A stretch of DNA of 64,000 nucleotides from Marinobacter halotolerans. GTDB taxonomy: Bacteria; Pseudomonadota; Gammaproteobacteria; Pseudomonadales; Oleiphilaceae. Position 1 is the stretch's first letter; every line of letters starts with the position of its first letter. The notes beneath the pieces are model-generated. The model saw only the letters and a list, made by a program, of their open reading frames with translations, made no database searches and was not told the origin of the DNA. The translations under genes were made by a program, and so were the position numbers. This document shows, one piece after another, positions 35,359-44,540 of the stretch. The DNA lies in the NCBI RefSeq assembly GCF_008795985.1, contig NZ_VMHP01000002.1, positions 1,178,001-1,242,000 on the forward strand. The letters run 5' to 3'.

Positions 35359-36357
35359 TCAGGCCAGAAGGCGGGAAAAGTGCTCGATGGCGCGACGTTC
35401 GGACCAGTAATAGCCGTCTTTCGCCTGCTCTACAAAACCCACATGCCCGCCCCACCTCGGAAATTCGGCGCGGGTGTGTCTGCCCAGCAAATCAGGGTCC
35501 GTCGGAAAACACCGTGCTGAGAGAAAGGGGTCGTCGCTGGCATTCACCATCAATGCGGGTACGCGGATGTCTTTCAGGCGCCACAGCGCAGAACAGCTGT
35601 TCCAGTAATCCTGGGCATCGTGAAAGCCATGCAGTGGCGCGGTGAAGCGGTCATCGAACTCGTGGAAGGTCTGTATCCGGTCGAAGCCAGTGGTATCGAT
35701 CAGATCCGGGAATCGCCGGGACTTCTCTTCCATTTTTACCTGTAAATCCCGTAGAAACCGCTGCATATAGATTTTGCGGCTGGGCCTGGCCAGGGTATCG
35801 GCACTGCCAGCCAGGTCGCAGGGGACGGAGAACGCAATACCACCGCACACCCGACTGTCTATCGTCTCCGACTGCTCGGCCAGGTACAGAAGCGTGAGAT
35901 TGCCCCCCATACTGAACCCCGCCAGGCCAACGGTCTGATAACCCTGAGACAGACCGTGTCTGACTACCTGGTCAAGATCGCCAGTGGCCCCACTGTGGTA
36001 GAAACGTGGCTGGTGGTTCATTACTCCGCCACAGGAGCGGAAATTCCAGGCTAACACGTCCCATCCCTCCCGCAGGAGCGCACGGGCCAGGCCCTGGATA
36101 TAGGGCCGCCGGCTATGGCCTTCCAGACCATGGGACAGAATTGCCAGACGCGAACTGCCCTGGCGGTACCAATCCAGATGCAGTTCGTCGCTGTCGTCGG
36201 TGGGCAGGATCTCCCGCTCCGGCAACGTCACGTCCACAGTCCGGAAGAGCGATGGCCAGATCGACTGAACGTGTCCGTTGCGGAGCCAGAGCGGGGGTTT
36301 GTATTCGAGTGCCTGGTTGTACAAAATTTCGCCTTTCAATTCATGGTCTTGACGCAT
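35359..36357 (-). CDS. yheT: YheT-type alpha/beta hydrolase
   Basis: A 332-residue alpha/beta hydrolase of the YheT/ABHD1-like group: LWLRNGHVQSIWP at the N-terminus, LSHGLEGHSRRPYIQGLA, WNFRSCGGVMN, the nucleophile elbow GLAGFSMGGNLTL and the His region RWGGHVGF. The natural substrate is unknown; relatives act on esters. It is convergent with tesA. The first codons overlap the -35 of the divergent tRNA-Asn promoter. Confidence 0.88.
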   Translation of the reverse strand: MRQDHELKGEILYNQALEYKPPLWLRNGHVQSIWPSLFRTVDVTLPEREILPTDDSDELHLDWYRQGSSRLAILSHGLEGHSRRPYIQGLARALLREGWDVLAWNFRSCGGVMNHQPRFYHSGATGDLDQVVRHGLSQGYQTVGLAGFSMGGNLTLLYLAEQSETIDSRVCGGIAFSVPCDLAGSADTLARPSRKIYMQRFLRDLQVKMEEKSRRFPDLIDTTGFDRIQTFHEFDDRFTAPLHGFHDAQDYWNSCSALWRLKDIRVPALMVNASDDPFLSARCFPTDPDLLGRHTRAEFPRWGGHVGFVEQAKDGYYWSERRAIEHFSRLLA

Positions 36358-36377
36358 TCGCGGAAAGACCCTAATAT
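36349..36377 (+). promoter_or_regulatory. Sigma-70 promoter of the first tRNA-Asn gene
   Basis: TTGACG (36349-36354), a 17-base spacer and TAATAT (36372-36377), followed by the GC-rich discriminator GCGCGCC typical of stringently controlled stable-RNA promoters. Its -35 lies inside the first codons of the divergent yheT gene. Confidence 0.88.
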
Positions 36378-36397
36378 GCGCGCCATTCCAGCTTTGT

Positions 36398-36473
36398 TCC
36401 CCGATAGCTCAGTTGGTAGAGCAACGGACTGTTAATCCGTTTGTCGCTGGTTCGAGCCCAGCTCGGGGAGCCA
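36398..36473 (+). tRNA. tRNA-Asn (GUU), copy 1
   Basis: A 76-base tRNA with encoded CCA. Acceptor TCCCCGA pairs with TCGGGGA; the D arm has AGCTCAGTTGGTAGAGC; the anticodon loop CTGTTAA is enclosed by ACGGA/TCCGT; the T arm contains GGTTCGAGCC. Anticodon GTT decodes AAC/AAT. It is identical over its length to the copy at 50776-50851. Downstream only a weak AT-rich palindrome (36491-36504, at the apeB stop) could end transcription. Confidence 0.97.
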
Positions 36474-36495
36474 CTTCCTCTTCAGCCTGCCTTTT

Positions 36496-37788
36496 CTAGA
36501 AAAGCATTTTCCTCTGCATGAATGCCCGCAGTACCTGATAAAGCGTAACGCCATCTTTTGCGCCCGCCGTCTCCCGAATGGAATGCATGGCAAGTTGCGG
36601 TACACCGATATCCAGCGTTGTCACACCCAGGTTAGCCGCAGTCAGTGGGCCAATCGTGCTGCCACAACCCATATCGCTACGCACCACAAAGGTCTGGTAC
36701 GGCAGTTCAAGCTCGTCACTGATATGTCGGTAAATCGCCGCTGAACGGCTGTTACTGGCGTAGCGCTGATTGTGGTTGACCTTGATCACCGGTCCCTGAT
36801 TCAACAAAGGCCCGTGGTTTTCATCGTGTTTTTCGATGTAGTTCGGGTGAACGCCGTGGGCATTGTCCGCTGAAATCATCATTGAGCGAGCCAGTGAACG
36901 TCCACGCCCGGCGCCGCACCAGCGATCCAGCACCGACGCCAGGAACGGCCCCTGGGCACCTTCGGCAGACATGCTGCCCACTTCCTCGTGATCGTTGCAC
37001 ACCAGCAGCGCGGGTTCGTCGCCGGAGGCATCCAGCAGCGCCCGCAGGCCGACAAAGCAGCTCAGCAGGTTATCCAGCCGTGCCGACGCAATGAAATCCT
37101 CGCAGAATCCCACCAGTGCCGCCGGCTGTGAATCGTAGAACCCGACCTCGTACCCCAACACTTTTTTGACGTGGACGCCAGAGTGTTCAGTTTCGATCTG
37201 TTTTTTCAGCAAATCAGCAAACTGCGTGGTATCGCCTTCTGGAACCTGCATGAGGACCGGCGGCATATCGGTCTGGGGATTAACCGTACGGCTGCTGTTG
37301 GCCTCCCGGTCCAGGTGAATGGCCAGGCTGGGTATGGCGGCTATCGCTCTGCGAAAATCCACCAGTGCATCTTTGACTGCTCCGTCACCGTCCAGATAAC
37401 TGACACGACCCGCCAGCGACAGATCCCGGTCAAACCAGGGGTTAAGCAGAACACCGCCGTACACTTCCACTCCGAGCTGCAGATAACCTTTGCGGCGCAG
37501 CTCCGGGTTGGGCTTTACCTTCAGACACGGGCTGTCGGTGTGGGCGCCAACCATACGAATGCCGGCCTCATCTGTAGGGCGTCGTCCGGTGCGGAAGGCA
37601 ACAATGGAGGAGCCGTTACGGATCACGTAGTAGCCCTTGCCCGACTCCAGGTTCCACTCTTCTTTTTCGTCCAGTGCCTCAAAACCGGCGCTGTCCAGTT
37701 CCTGCTTCATGCTGGCAACGGCGTGCCAGGGCGAAGTTGAAGCGTTAAGAAATTCGATCAGTTGTTGATTAAAATCCGCGTATTCCAT
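36496..37788 (-). CDS. apeB: M18 family aminopeptidase
   Basis: A 430-residue M18 metallo-aminopeptidase. Visible motifs: VGAHTDSPCLKVKP (zinc His and Asp), VYGGVLLNPWFDRDLSLAGRV, SARLDNL, VCNDHEEVGSMSAEGA (catalytic Glu pair) and the late HSIRETAGAKD (zinc His). It removes N-terminal residues from peptides in the cytoplasm. Length matches ApeB/PepB. It is divergent from a short-leader gene at 37865. Confidence 0.94.
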   Translation of the reverse strand: MEYADFNQQLIEFLNASTSPWHAVASMKQELDSAGFEALDEKEEWNLESGKGYYVIRNGSSIVAFRTGRRPTDEAGIRMVGAHTDSPCLKVKPNPELRRKGYLQLGVEVYGGVLLNPWFDRDLSLAGRVSYLDGDGAVKDALVDFRRAIAAIPSLAIHLDREANSSRTVNPQTDMPPVLMQVPEGDTTQFADLLKKQIETEHSGVHVKKVLGYEVGFYDSQPAALVGFCEDFIASARLDNLLSCFVGLRALLDASGDEPALLVCNDHEEVGSMSAEGAQGPFLASVLDRWCGAGRGRSLARSMMISADNAHGVHPNYIEKHDENHGPLLNQGPVIKVNHNQRYASNSRSAAIYRHISDELELPYQTFVVRSDMGCGSTIGPLTAANLGVTTLDIGVPQLAMHSIRETAGAKDGVTLYQVLRAFMQRKMLF

Positions 37789-37864
37789 GATGCCCCTGAT
37801 AGACTGATTTTAGCAGCGCCAGTATGGCATGATGGCGCCTTCGGTCCTACCTGGAGAGCCTACT

Positions 37865-38344
37865 TTGCCTGAACCGCGATTTCTCGATATCGAGTACTGC
37901 CAGACTGAAGACGCCCTGTTTCCCGTGGCAATGGCCTGGTCGGTAGAAAATGGCCAGATGAAAACCGTGGTGATCGCACCCGATGACGCCTGGATACCCG
38001 ACGACGGTGACCTGGGGGATTTTGACCTGCTCTACCTGGAAGAACAGGGCGTGCCACTGATCGAGATTGTTCACGAGCTTCACCAGGACCTGCCAGACCA
38101 GACTGTCTATGTGGATGGCATGGACCCGGACGAAGTCCTTGTCGATATGATCTTCGACGCCGTGGGCTCCGATGTTCCTTTCGAGATTGTCGGCATCGAA
38201 TCCTTGGTCACGTCTCTGTCCCGGGAAGCGCTGGATGACCGCCGACGGAAGCTACTGACTGATGAGGGCCTGGAGCCACAACTGCCGGAAAACGGCGTTT
38301 ACGCTCTGCTACTTATCGCCCGGGAAGAAGGTTTCTTCAACTGA
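37865..38344 (+). CDS. Uncharacterised protein, possible degenerate DnaQ/DEDD exonuclease fold
   Basis: A 159-residue acidic protein. It opens with FLDIEYCQTED (Asp8, Glu10), resembling the first motif of DnaQ-like exonucleases. This is followed by VAMAWSVENGQMKTVVI (two strands), YVDGMDPDEVLVDMIF (possible second acidic motif, Asp84) and ENGVYALLLIAREEGFF in place of the usual HxAxxD helix. The third motif lacks its histidine or tyrosine-aspartate pair, so activity is doubtful. TTG 37865 was chosen because GGAGAG lies six bases upstream; an in-frame ATG at 37829 would remove that site. The fold call is inference. Confidence 0.6.
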   Translation: MPEPRFLDIEYCQTEDALFPVAMAWSVENGQMKTVVIAPDDAWIPDDGDLGDFDLLYLEEQGVPLIEIVHELHQDLPDQTVYVDGMDPDEVLVDMIFDAVGSDVPFEIVGIESLVTSLSREALDDRRRKLLTDEGLEPQLPENGVYALLLIAREEGFFN

Positions 38345-38438
38345 CCCGGAGCCTGCCCCGGCGAACTGTGACTTGTGTCGACGTAACAATCAGTTACAGA
38401 AGGCAGAATCATGCGGAATCTCAAACCTCAGGAACCGC

Positions 38439-39047
38439 ATGATCATGAATTTTCCGCTGCGAATGTCCCTTGTACTGGCACTGCTTCCAGCAACCCTGCT
38501 CGCGCCCCAGTCCACCAGCGCCCAGGAAGAGATGCGGGAAGGTAAAACCTATATCGGCCTGATGGGCACCCGGCTCAACTACCGCTCGGTAGACGAGGAG
38601 CTTCTGGGCCAGGGTTGGTCATCCATGGCCGCGCTGGTTCTGGGCACGCACGTATCGGAATATTTCCACGCCGAATTGAGGGGCGGCAGCGGCCTGGCCG
38701 CCGGCACGATAGACGACCAGCTCGAAGTAAATATCGAGTATTTCGTCAGCTGGTATTTTGGCGGCCACTACCCAATCAGCAGTTATGCCAACATCTACGG
38801 CCAGTTCGGTTTAACGCACCTGCAGGGAGAAGCAGAACTGGTTCCAGGCGCTCAGGGACAAGCCTACGCGGAAATCGCGCGGAAGGAATACCCGGGCAGT
38901 TCATTCTCCACCAGCTGGCTGGCCGGCCTGGATTTCGAGGTCGTCGATGACGGCTTTGTATTCCTCGAAGCGGGCAAGTTCTTCGAGGACACTGACAGCA
39001 ACTCCAACGTGTTCCAGTACAGCTTTGGCCTGAAATACGAATTCTGA
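38439..39047 (+). CDS. Outer-membrane beta-barrel protein (OmpA/opacity-like porin fold)
   Basis: A 202-residue secreted protein with a signal peptide (cleavage near TSAQ) and alternating hydrophobic strands (TYIGLMGTRLNYRSV, YFHAELRGGSGLAAG, EYFVSWYFGGHYPI, YGQFGLTHLQG, TSWLAGLDFEVVDDG). It ends in the terminal Phe (YSFGLKYEF) needed for BAM-mediated insertion. It is probably an eight-stranded barrel. ATG 38439 has AGGA six bases upstream. The function is not known. Confidence 0.82.
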   Translation: MIMNFPLRMSLVLALLPATLLAPQSTSAQEEMREGKTYIGLMGTRLNYRSVDEELLGQGWSSMAALVLGTHVSEYFHAELRGGSGLAAGTIDDQLEVNIEYFVSWYFGGHYPISSYANIYGQFGLTHLQGEAELVPGAQGQAYAEIARKEYPGSSFSTSWLAGLDFEVVDDGFVFLEAGKFFEDTDSNSNVFQYSFGLKYEF

Positions 39048-39059
39048 GGCGCTTTCGCC

Positions 39060-41240
39060 TCAGATCTTGTGCCTGATATGCCAGCAACGATGAATCCGGG
39101 CATTACGTTGGAAATCCCGATCCAGGGTGTCGGCGCTGACTTCTTCAACCGCAAACTCATCCCCGATATCATCGTCCAGTTTGAACCGCCGAAAATTGTT
39201 GGAGAAGATCAGGATCCCTTCTGAGGTAAGCCGATGCATGGCCTGACGAATCATCCGTCCGTGATCTTTCTGGATATCCAATACGCCCGCCATCCGCGCG
39301 GAATTCGAGAAAGTCGGCGGGTCCATGAAGATCAGGTCGAACCGTTGGTCCTTGGCCGGCCGGTCCGCCAGCCATTGCAGACAGTCCGTCTGTTCTACCC
39401 GATGATGGGCCGGGTCAACGCCATTGATGGCCAGATTTTCCTGCGCCCACTTCACGTAAGTGTTGGACATATCCAGACTCAGTGAACGACTGGCGCCGCC
39501 GACAGCAGCATGAACAGTTGCCGCCCCGGTGTAGCAGAACAGGTTGAGAAAACGCTTGCCCGCCGCATTACGCTGTATCCAGTGGCGCACCGGGCGATGA
39601 TCCAGAAACAGCCCGGTGTCCAGATAGTCCTTCAGATTTACCCTTAGTGCACAGCCATGCTCATGTACGGTGAAGAACTCGCCGCTGGCTTCCTGCTTTT
39701 CATACTGGCTGAGTCCCGCCTGGCGCTGACGCTGCTTGCAGACCATGTCCTCGGCGTCTATTCCTAGCGCCTCCGGAATCACCGCCAGCGCTTCGGCCAG
39801 CCGTTCCCGGGCAGACCGCTCGTCGACGGATTTGGGCGCCACGTATTCCTGCACATGTACCCGGCCTTCGTAGATATCAATCGCCAGCGCAAATTCCGGC
39901 ATATCGGCATCGTACAGGCGATAGCACCCAATATTCTGCTTGCGCGCCCACTGCCCAATGGTTTTCATGTTCTTTTTCAGACGATTGCGCAACATGGCTG
40001 CGCGTTCCTGATGGGTGATGCGCGGTGTGACCTCCCCCGGCACGTCCGGCGCACGGGACGTTCGGGTACTCGCCTCGTCCACCGTAAACAGCAGAAGCTG
40101 GGCCGGCAATTTGCCGTTGTACAGTCGGTACTGTTTATAACTGCGCAGCCCCAAGGATTTGCCATATTCAGGGGCTCCGGTGAAAACACCAAGTCGCCAG
40201 CCGGGCAAGGCCCGTTTGACCGCTTCACCAAGGGATTGATAGAGCGCCCCCAGTTGCTTGCGCTCGCTCAAACGCTCGCCGTAGGGCGGGTTAACCAGCA
40301 CCAGGCCGGGCGCCTCGCCTGAAGCGTCAGGAAGCGCTTCGATGTCGCGCTGCTCCAGAGTAATCTGCTCACCCAGTCCGGCCCGCTGGACATTGTTGCG
40401 GGCGGTGGCAATCACCCGAGGGTCCTGATCCGACCCCATAAATCTGATTGGCTGCTGACTGACCCGCTGCCTGCCGTCATGGGCGCGTTTTTCCGCCTCC
40501 TGCCTCAGGCCCAGCCAGAGCTCTGCATCGTGTCCGGGCCAGCGGGTAAAGCCCCAGCGCTCACGCTTCCGACCGGGTGCCAGATCCATAGCCATCATCG
40601 CCGCTTCAATCACCAGGGTTCCGGAGCCGCACATCGGATCAAGGAAATCTCCCCCGGCACCGGCAATCGCCGGCCAGCCGGCTCTCAGCAACAACGCTGC
40701 TGCCAGGTTTTCCTTTAGCGGCGCTGCGCCCTTTTCGGTGCGGTATCCGCGCTTGTGCAGGCTGTCTCCGCTCAGATCAATGCCCACCGACAGGATGCCC
40801 CGGTGCAGACGCGCTGAGACAGTCACGTCGGGATCCTTGGCATCGACGGATGGTCGCTGTCCGCTGGCCGTCCTGAGCCGATCCACAATGCCGTCCTTCA
40901 CCCGTTGGGCGCCGAACTGGGTGTTGCGGATCTCGTCATTCTGTCCGACAAAATTCACCCTCAAACTGCCAGTCACCGGCACATGATCCTCCCAGGGCAA
41001 ATCGGTCACTGCGCCGAGCATACGGTCTGCGGAGGTAGCGTCCACATCCGCCAGATGCAGAATCACGCGATTCGCCAGCCGGGACCAGAGACAGGCGCGA
41101 TACCCCGCCTCCAATGAACCGTTCGCCCAGACGCCAGCAGGGGCGTTGCGCAGGGGCTCCATGCCAAACGACTGCAATTCCTCTTCCAGAAGATACTCCA
41201 GCCCCTTGGGACAGGTTACGAAAAAATTAAGTTCGGACAC
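39060..41240 (-). CDS. rlmL: Bifunctional 23S rRNA methyltransferase RlmKL
   Basis: A 726-residue fusion: a THUMP domain (about 45-160), an RlmL-type methyltransferase (about 170-390, with DPMCGSGTLVIEAA and NPPYGERL) making m2G2445, and an RlmK-type methyltransferase (about 480-726, with FLNLFCYTGAATVHAA and DPPTFSNSARM) making m7G2069. It acts during 50S assembly. The start is GTG 41240, with AGGAG seven bases upstream. Confidence 0.95.
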   Translation of the reverse strand: MSELNFFVTCPKGLEYLLEEELQSFGMEPLRNAPAGVWANGSLEAGYRACLWSRLANRVILHLADVDATSADRMLGAVTDLPWEDHVPVTGSLRVNFVGQNDEIRNTQFGAQRVKDGIVDRLRTASGQRPSVDAKDPDVTVSARLHRGILSVGIDLSGDSLHKRGYRTEKGAAPLKENLAAALLLRAGWPAIAGAGGDFLDPMCGSGTLVIEAAMMAMDLAPGRKRERWGFTRWPGHDAELWLGLRQEAEKRAHDGRQRVSQQPIRFMGSDQDPRVIATARNNVQRAGLGEQITLEQRDIEALPDASGEAPGLVLVNPPYGERLSERKQLGALYQSLGEAVKRALPGWRLGVFTGAPEYGKSLGLRSYKQYRLYNGKLPAQLLLFTVDEASTRTSRAPDVPGEVTPRITHQERAAMLRNRLKKNMKTIGQWARKQNIGCYRLYDADMPEFALAIDIYEGRVHVQEYVAPKSVDERSARERLAEALAVIPEALGIDAEDMVCKQRQRQAGLSQYEKQEASGEFFTVHEHGCALRVNLKDYLDTGLFLDHRPVRHWIQRNAAGKRFLNLFCYTGAATVHAAVGGASRSLSLDMSNTYVKWAQENLAINGVDPAHHRVEQTDCLQWLADRPAKDQRFDLIFMDPPTFSNSARMAGVLDIQKDHGRMIRQAMHRLTSEGILIFSNNFRRFKLDDDIGDEFAVEEVSADTLDRDFQRNARIHRCWHIRHKI

Positions 41241-41554
41241 GGGTATCTCCTGAAAACATCAACAACGCTAACGTCATGGAATGGTACATTTTCTGATAAT
41301 TGGCGGGCGTTTTTATACCTCATGGTGATAAAAACGCGAAATATAGATGAAATAATTAGTGTACAAGTTCGTCAGCTTCGTCTTACCTTGTAAGTGACGC
41401 GTCGTTCCGGTGAGCCATTTGTTCACCGTTAACAGGATCCTGACTGCTCTGGTCGCAAGTGACAATAGCGGGTTACCCCGGAAGGGTGTCCCCGGTCACT
41501 GGTCACGGCAGGTGCGCACACGCATGTTCTGTTAATCAATCAGTGAGGAACGGC
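41241..41554. other. Intergenic region upstream of rmf, with possible structured leader
   Basis: 314 bases between divergent rlmL and rmf. The stretch 41280-41390 is AT-rich and likely holds the promoters. From about 41409 on it is GC-rich with short pairings: GGTGA/TCACC (41409-41427) and AGTGAC/GTCACT (41457-41462 with 41495-41500) enclosing GGGTTACCCC. This could be a folded rmf leader; no promoter elements were firmly placed. Confidence 0.45.
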
Positions 41555-41764
41555 ATGAAAAGACAGAAAAGAGATATGTACGCTCGTGCATTCAAACGGG
41601 GTTACCTGGCCGGAGTATCCGGTAAAGCCAAGGACAGTTGCCCGTTGGATCAAGCTGAACACCGCCAGGAATGGCTGAACGGGTGGCGAGAAGGTCGCAC
41701 AGATCAATGGGAGGGCATGACCGGCGTATCCGGCATTCACAGGATGGCCAACGTCACGGCCTGA
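41555..41764 (+). CDS. rmf: Ribosome modulation factor
   Basis: A 69-residue basic protein with the Rmf pattern: MKRQKRDMYARAFKRGYLAG, then CPLDQAEHRQEWLNGWREGR. In stationary phase Rmf binds 70S ribosomes and turns them into inactive 100S dimers. A GAGGA ribosome site lies seven bases before ATG 41555. It has its own strong terminator. In E. coli rmf is induced by slow growth and ppGpp; the sequence itself does not show this. Confidence 0.94.
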   Translation: MKRQKRDMYARAFKRGYLAGVSGKAKDSCPLDQAEHRQEWLNGWREGRTDQWEGMTGVSGIHRMANVTA

Positions 41765-41892
41765 CATACCCCGAATCTTGACTCTGATCTTTTAATCCAA
41801 ACACGACAATCAGGCGCAATAACGAAAAAACCGAGACGGGTCCTCCTGACCCGTACCATTCGACAAAACGCCACGGGGTTTATTCCCCGCAC

Positions 41893-41919
41893 GGGCCCGC
41901 TACGCGGGCCCATTTTTTT
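41893..41919 (+). terminator. Rho-independent terminator of rmf
   Basis: An 8-bp perfect stem GGGCCCGC / GCGGGCCC with a TAC loop, then A and seven T. It lies between the convergent rmf and pyrD genes; the T-run serves the plus strand. Confidence 0.92.
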
Positions 41920-41925
41920 GCCCGG

Positions 41926-42951
41926 CTAGCCTTCCTTCAATGCCCTGATGGCCTCGACCGACTCTCTGATCAACGCCGGGCCCCGGTAAATAAAGCCGGT
42001 GTAAAGCTGCACCAGGCTCGCGCCGGCGCGAATCTTCTCAGCGGCGCTGTTACCGTCGGTGACACCCCCTACCCCGATGATGGGTACCGCCTCACCCAGT
42101 TCAGCATGTAGCAACCCGATAACGTGGGTAGATGCATCACGGACCGGCAGGCCGCTCAGGCCACCCGCTTCATCGGCGTGCCGGTGCCCCGAAACCGCCT
42201 CGCGGCTGATGGTGGTGTTGGTGGCAATTACCCCGTCCATGGCACTTTCTCTCAGAGCGGCAGCCACAAACTTCACGGCCTCGTCATCCATATCCGGTGC
42301 AATTTTGACCGCTATGGGCACGTAACGGCCGGTTTCCTTCTGGCACCGCGACTGCTCATCCTTGATCGCAAACATCAGGCCCTTCAGCGAATCCCCAAAC
42401 TGCAGGTCGCGAAGGCCCGGCGTGTTCGGGGAGGATACATTTACTGTGATGTAGTCCGCCTGTGGATAGACCGCTGCAATGCCCTTGCGATAATCGGACT
42501 CGGATTCTTCATTAGGCGTTGCTTTATTCTTGCCGACGTTAATGCCCAGTACACCGGAGTAGCGCCGGTGCTTTACCCGGTCCAGCAGATGCTCAAGCCC
42601 GTGATTGTTGAACCCCATCCGGTTAATGATGGCTTGATGCTCTTCCAGGCGGAACATCCGTGGCCGCGGATTGCCGGGCTGGGCAACCGGAGTCACCGTA
42701 CCCACTTCGATAAAGCCGAAGCCCAGAGCGCCCAGGGCATCCAGATGGTCAGCATTTTTATCCAGACCCGCCGCGAGACCCACGGGATTGGGGAATTCCA
42801 GCCCCATTACCCTGACCGGCAGATCGCCAGGCCGGCGAACCAGCTTATCAAGCAGGCCGAGCTTCTGGACCAGATCAAGCCCGGACAGGGATAGATCGTG
42901 AGCGGTTTCTGGCGGCAGGCGAAACAGCAGGTTTCGCATAAGCTGATACAT
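41926..42951 (-). CDS. pyrD: Class 2 dihydroorotate dehydrogenase
   Basis: A 341-residue membrane-associated enzyme. The N-terminal helix pair ([15 protein letters not shown]) docks to the membrane quinone pool; the FMN barrel has [33 protein letters not shown], the catalytic Ser in [14 protein letters not shown], and GVGGVTDG. It oxidises dihydroorotate to orotate in pyrimidine synthesis. Start 42951 was chosen for its GAGG ribosome site; the frame runs 32 codons further without conserved sequence. Confidence 0.95.
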   Translation of the reverse strand: MYQLMRNLLFRLPPETAHDLSLSGLDLVQKLGLLDKLVRRPGDLPVRVMGLEFPNPVGLAAGLDKNADHLDALGALGFGFIEVGTVTPVAQPGNPRPRMFRLEEHQAIINRMGFNNHGLEHLLDRVKHRRYSGVLGINVGKNKATPNEESESDYRKGIAAVYPQADYITVNVSSPNTPGLRDLQFGDSLKGLMFAIKDEQSRCQKETGRYVPIAVKIAPDMDDEAVKFVAAALRESAMDGVIATNTTISREAVSGHRHADEAGGLSGLPVRDASTHVIGLLHAELGEAVPIIGVGGVTDGNSAAEKIRAGASLVQLYTGFIYRGPALIRESVEAIRALKEG

Positions 42952-43356
42952 AAAATGCCTCGCTGACTGGAACGAGGCGGAGTATACCGAATCTTTTACA
43001 GCGCATCTTCCTAGAGAACGAATGTGACGGTGAAATGTCTGTTCCATGAAGGTGTTGTGATCTTTTCCACGGAATCTGTGGATAACCCTGTTGAAAATTG
43101 CGGGGCAACGCTGTCCAACCCTTGATATCCGCGCCAGTCTACAGATTGATTATTTTTTAACCAGTTATTTTTTCATTTATTATCAGTAGCTTATAAAGTG
43201 TTTGCCGAAAATTGTCGCGAAAATGACACAAACAGTTACGTCAGGGCGCAACCTCCAGCATGTGCATAAATCGCACAATGCCTGTTCGTTGATCCTTTTG
43301 GTAACACCCAGGAAAATAGGGGCTATACTGATTCTCAAATTCCGCGAGACTTTTTA
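42952..43356. other. Intergenic region between pyrD and the cation diffusion facilitator gene
   Basis: 405 bases, divergent, with an AT-rich core (43141-43200) of long T and A runs suggestive of bent DNA or IHF/Fis sites. A perfect DnaA-box-like nonamer TGTGGATAA lies at 43077-43085, single and so probably chance. A good -10 hexamer TATACT at 43324-43329 sits 28 bases before the facilitator start, but its best -35 (TTGGTA) is at a 20-base spacing. No gene was seen. Confidence 0.5.
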
Positions 43357-44520
43357 ATGAATAACCCCCTGACCCCGCCCTCCGATCGTCAGAGTCAGCT
43401 CAGTGTAGAGCGGTCAGAAGCAACCAGAATCACCGTAGTAGGAATGATACTCGATGCGTTTCTTGGTGTCCTTAAGGTTATTACGGGCCTGTTTTTTCAC
43501 TCCCAGGCGCTGATTGTCGACGGCATACATTCCTTCAGCGATGTCGCTTCCGATCTGGTCGTCATTGGCGTAATGCGAATGTCCCGCCAGGAACCGGATC
43601 AGGATCACCCTTACGGCCACCAAAGAATCGAAACCCTCGGCACCATGATCCTGGGCAGCATACTGATTGCCGTTGGCGCCGCCCTGGCCTGGGACAACAC
43701 CCTGCGCCTGCTGAACCCCGCCGCAGCGATCCTTCCAGAATGGCCCATCCTGGTGGCTGCCTTGATCTCCGTATTGAGCAAGGAATGGATCTACCGATAC
43801 ACCCGGCGGGTGGGGCTGGCGATCCGTTCCGATCTGATCGTCGCCAATGCCTGGCACAGCCGCACGGATGCTTTTTCCTCCGTTGTGGTTCTGGCATCAA
43901 CCGCCGGCGCCATGATGGGCTACCTCTGGCTGGATATTCTGGCGGCTATCATTATCTCGATAATAATCGTGCATATTGGCTGGAAATTTACCTGGGACAG
44001 CGTGAAAGAACTGGTGGACACCGGTCTCTCCCCGGAAGAAACGGAACTTTTGCGGAATACCGCCATGACCATCGAAGGCGTCCGGGATGTGCATGAATTG
44101 CGCAGCCGACGCATGGGACAGGACATCCTGCTGGATATTCATCTGGTGGTACGACCCGAAATCAGCGTTTCCGAGGGCCACCAGATCGGCATGAACGTCG
44201 CCGCTGCTATGCGGGGCGCCATGGACAACATTCTGGACATCAACTTCCATGTGGATGCCGAGCGGGATGACGATCAGGCACCAACGTCAGAGGAATTACC
44301 AGATCGCGAAAAAGTACGGCAGGTACTTCAGAAACAGCTGCCGGTGGACCTGCCGCCCAACAGCCGGATTCGACTGCACTACCTGAAAAATCACGTTCAC
44401 ATGGAACTATTTCTGGAGGCTGATCAGGAACACCAGTTACCGGATGCCCCCACCCTCAATCAGCGAATGCAGGACTACACCTGGTTTGGCAGCCTGCGTA
44501 TCTGGTATTCCCGATCCTGA
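43357..44520 (+). CDS. Cation diffusion facilitator (CDF) metal transporter
   Basis: A 387-residue CDF protein with six membrane helices in the first 210 residues. The zinc-site HxxxD motifs are in helix 2 (DGIHSFSDVASD) and helix 5 (NAWHSRTDAFSS), and HPYGHQRIETLG is the family signature. A cytoplasmic ZT-dimer domain follows, plus an extra C-terminal segment of about 80 residues. It exports Zn2+, Fe2+, Mn2+ or a similar ion in exchange for protons; specificity is not evident. Its stop lies 20 bp from the convergent RimK-like gene. Confidence 0.9.
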   Translation: MNNPLTPPSDRQSQLSVERSEATRITVVGMILDAFLGVLKVITGLFFHSQALIVDGIHSFSDVASDLVVIGVMRMSRQEPDQDHPYGHQRIETLGTMILGSILIAVGAALAWDNTLRLLNPAAAILPEWPILVAALISVLSKEWIYRYTRRVGLAIRSDLIVANAWHSRTDAFSSVVVLASTAGAMMGYLWLDILAAIIISIIIVHIGWKFTWDSVKELVDTGLSPEETELLRNTAMTIEGVRDVHELRSRRMGQDILLDIHLVVRPEISVSEGHQIGMNVAAAMRGAMDNILDINFHVDAERDDDQAPTSEELPDREKVRQVLQKQLPVDLPPNSRIRLHYLKNHVHMELFLEADQEHQLPDAPTLNQRMQDYTWFGSLRIWYSRS

Positions 44521-44540
44521 GCGCGGAACGATTCCGGCGC

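Noticed and set aside
43077..43085. DnaA box TGTGGATAA as part of a replication origin
   Set aside because: A single box, with no cluster, no dnaA/dnaN/gidA neighbours and no 13-mer repeats.
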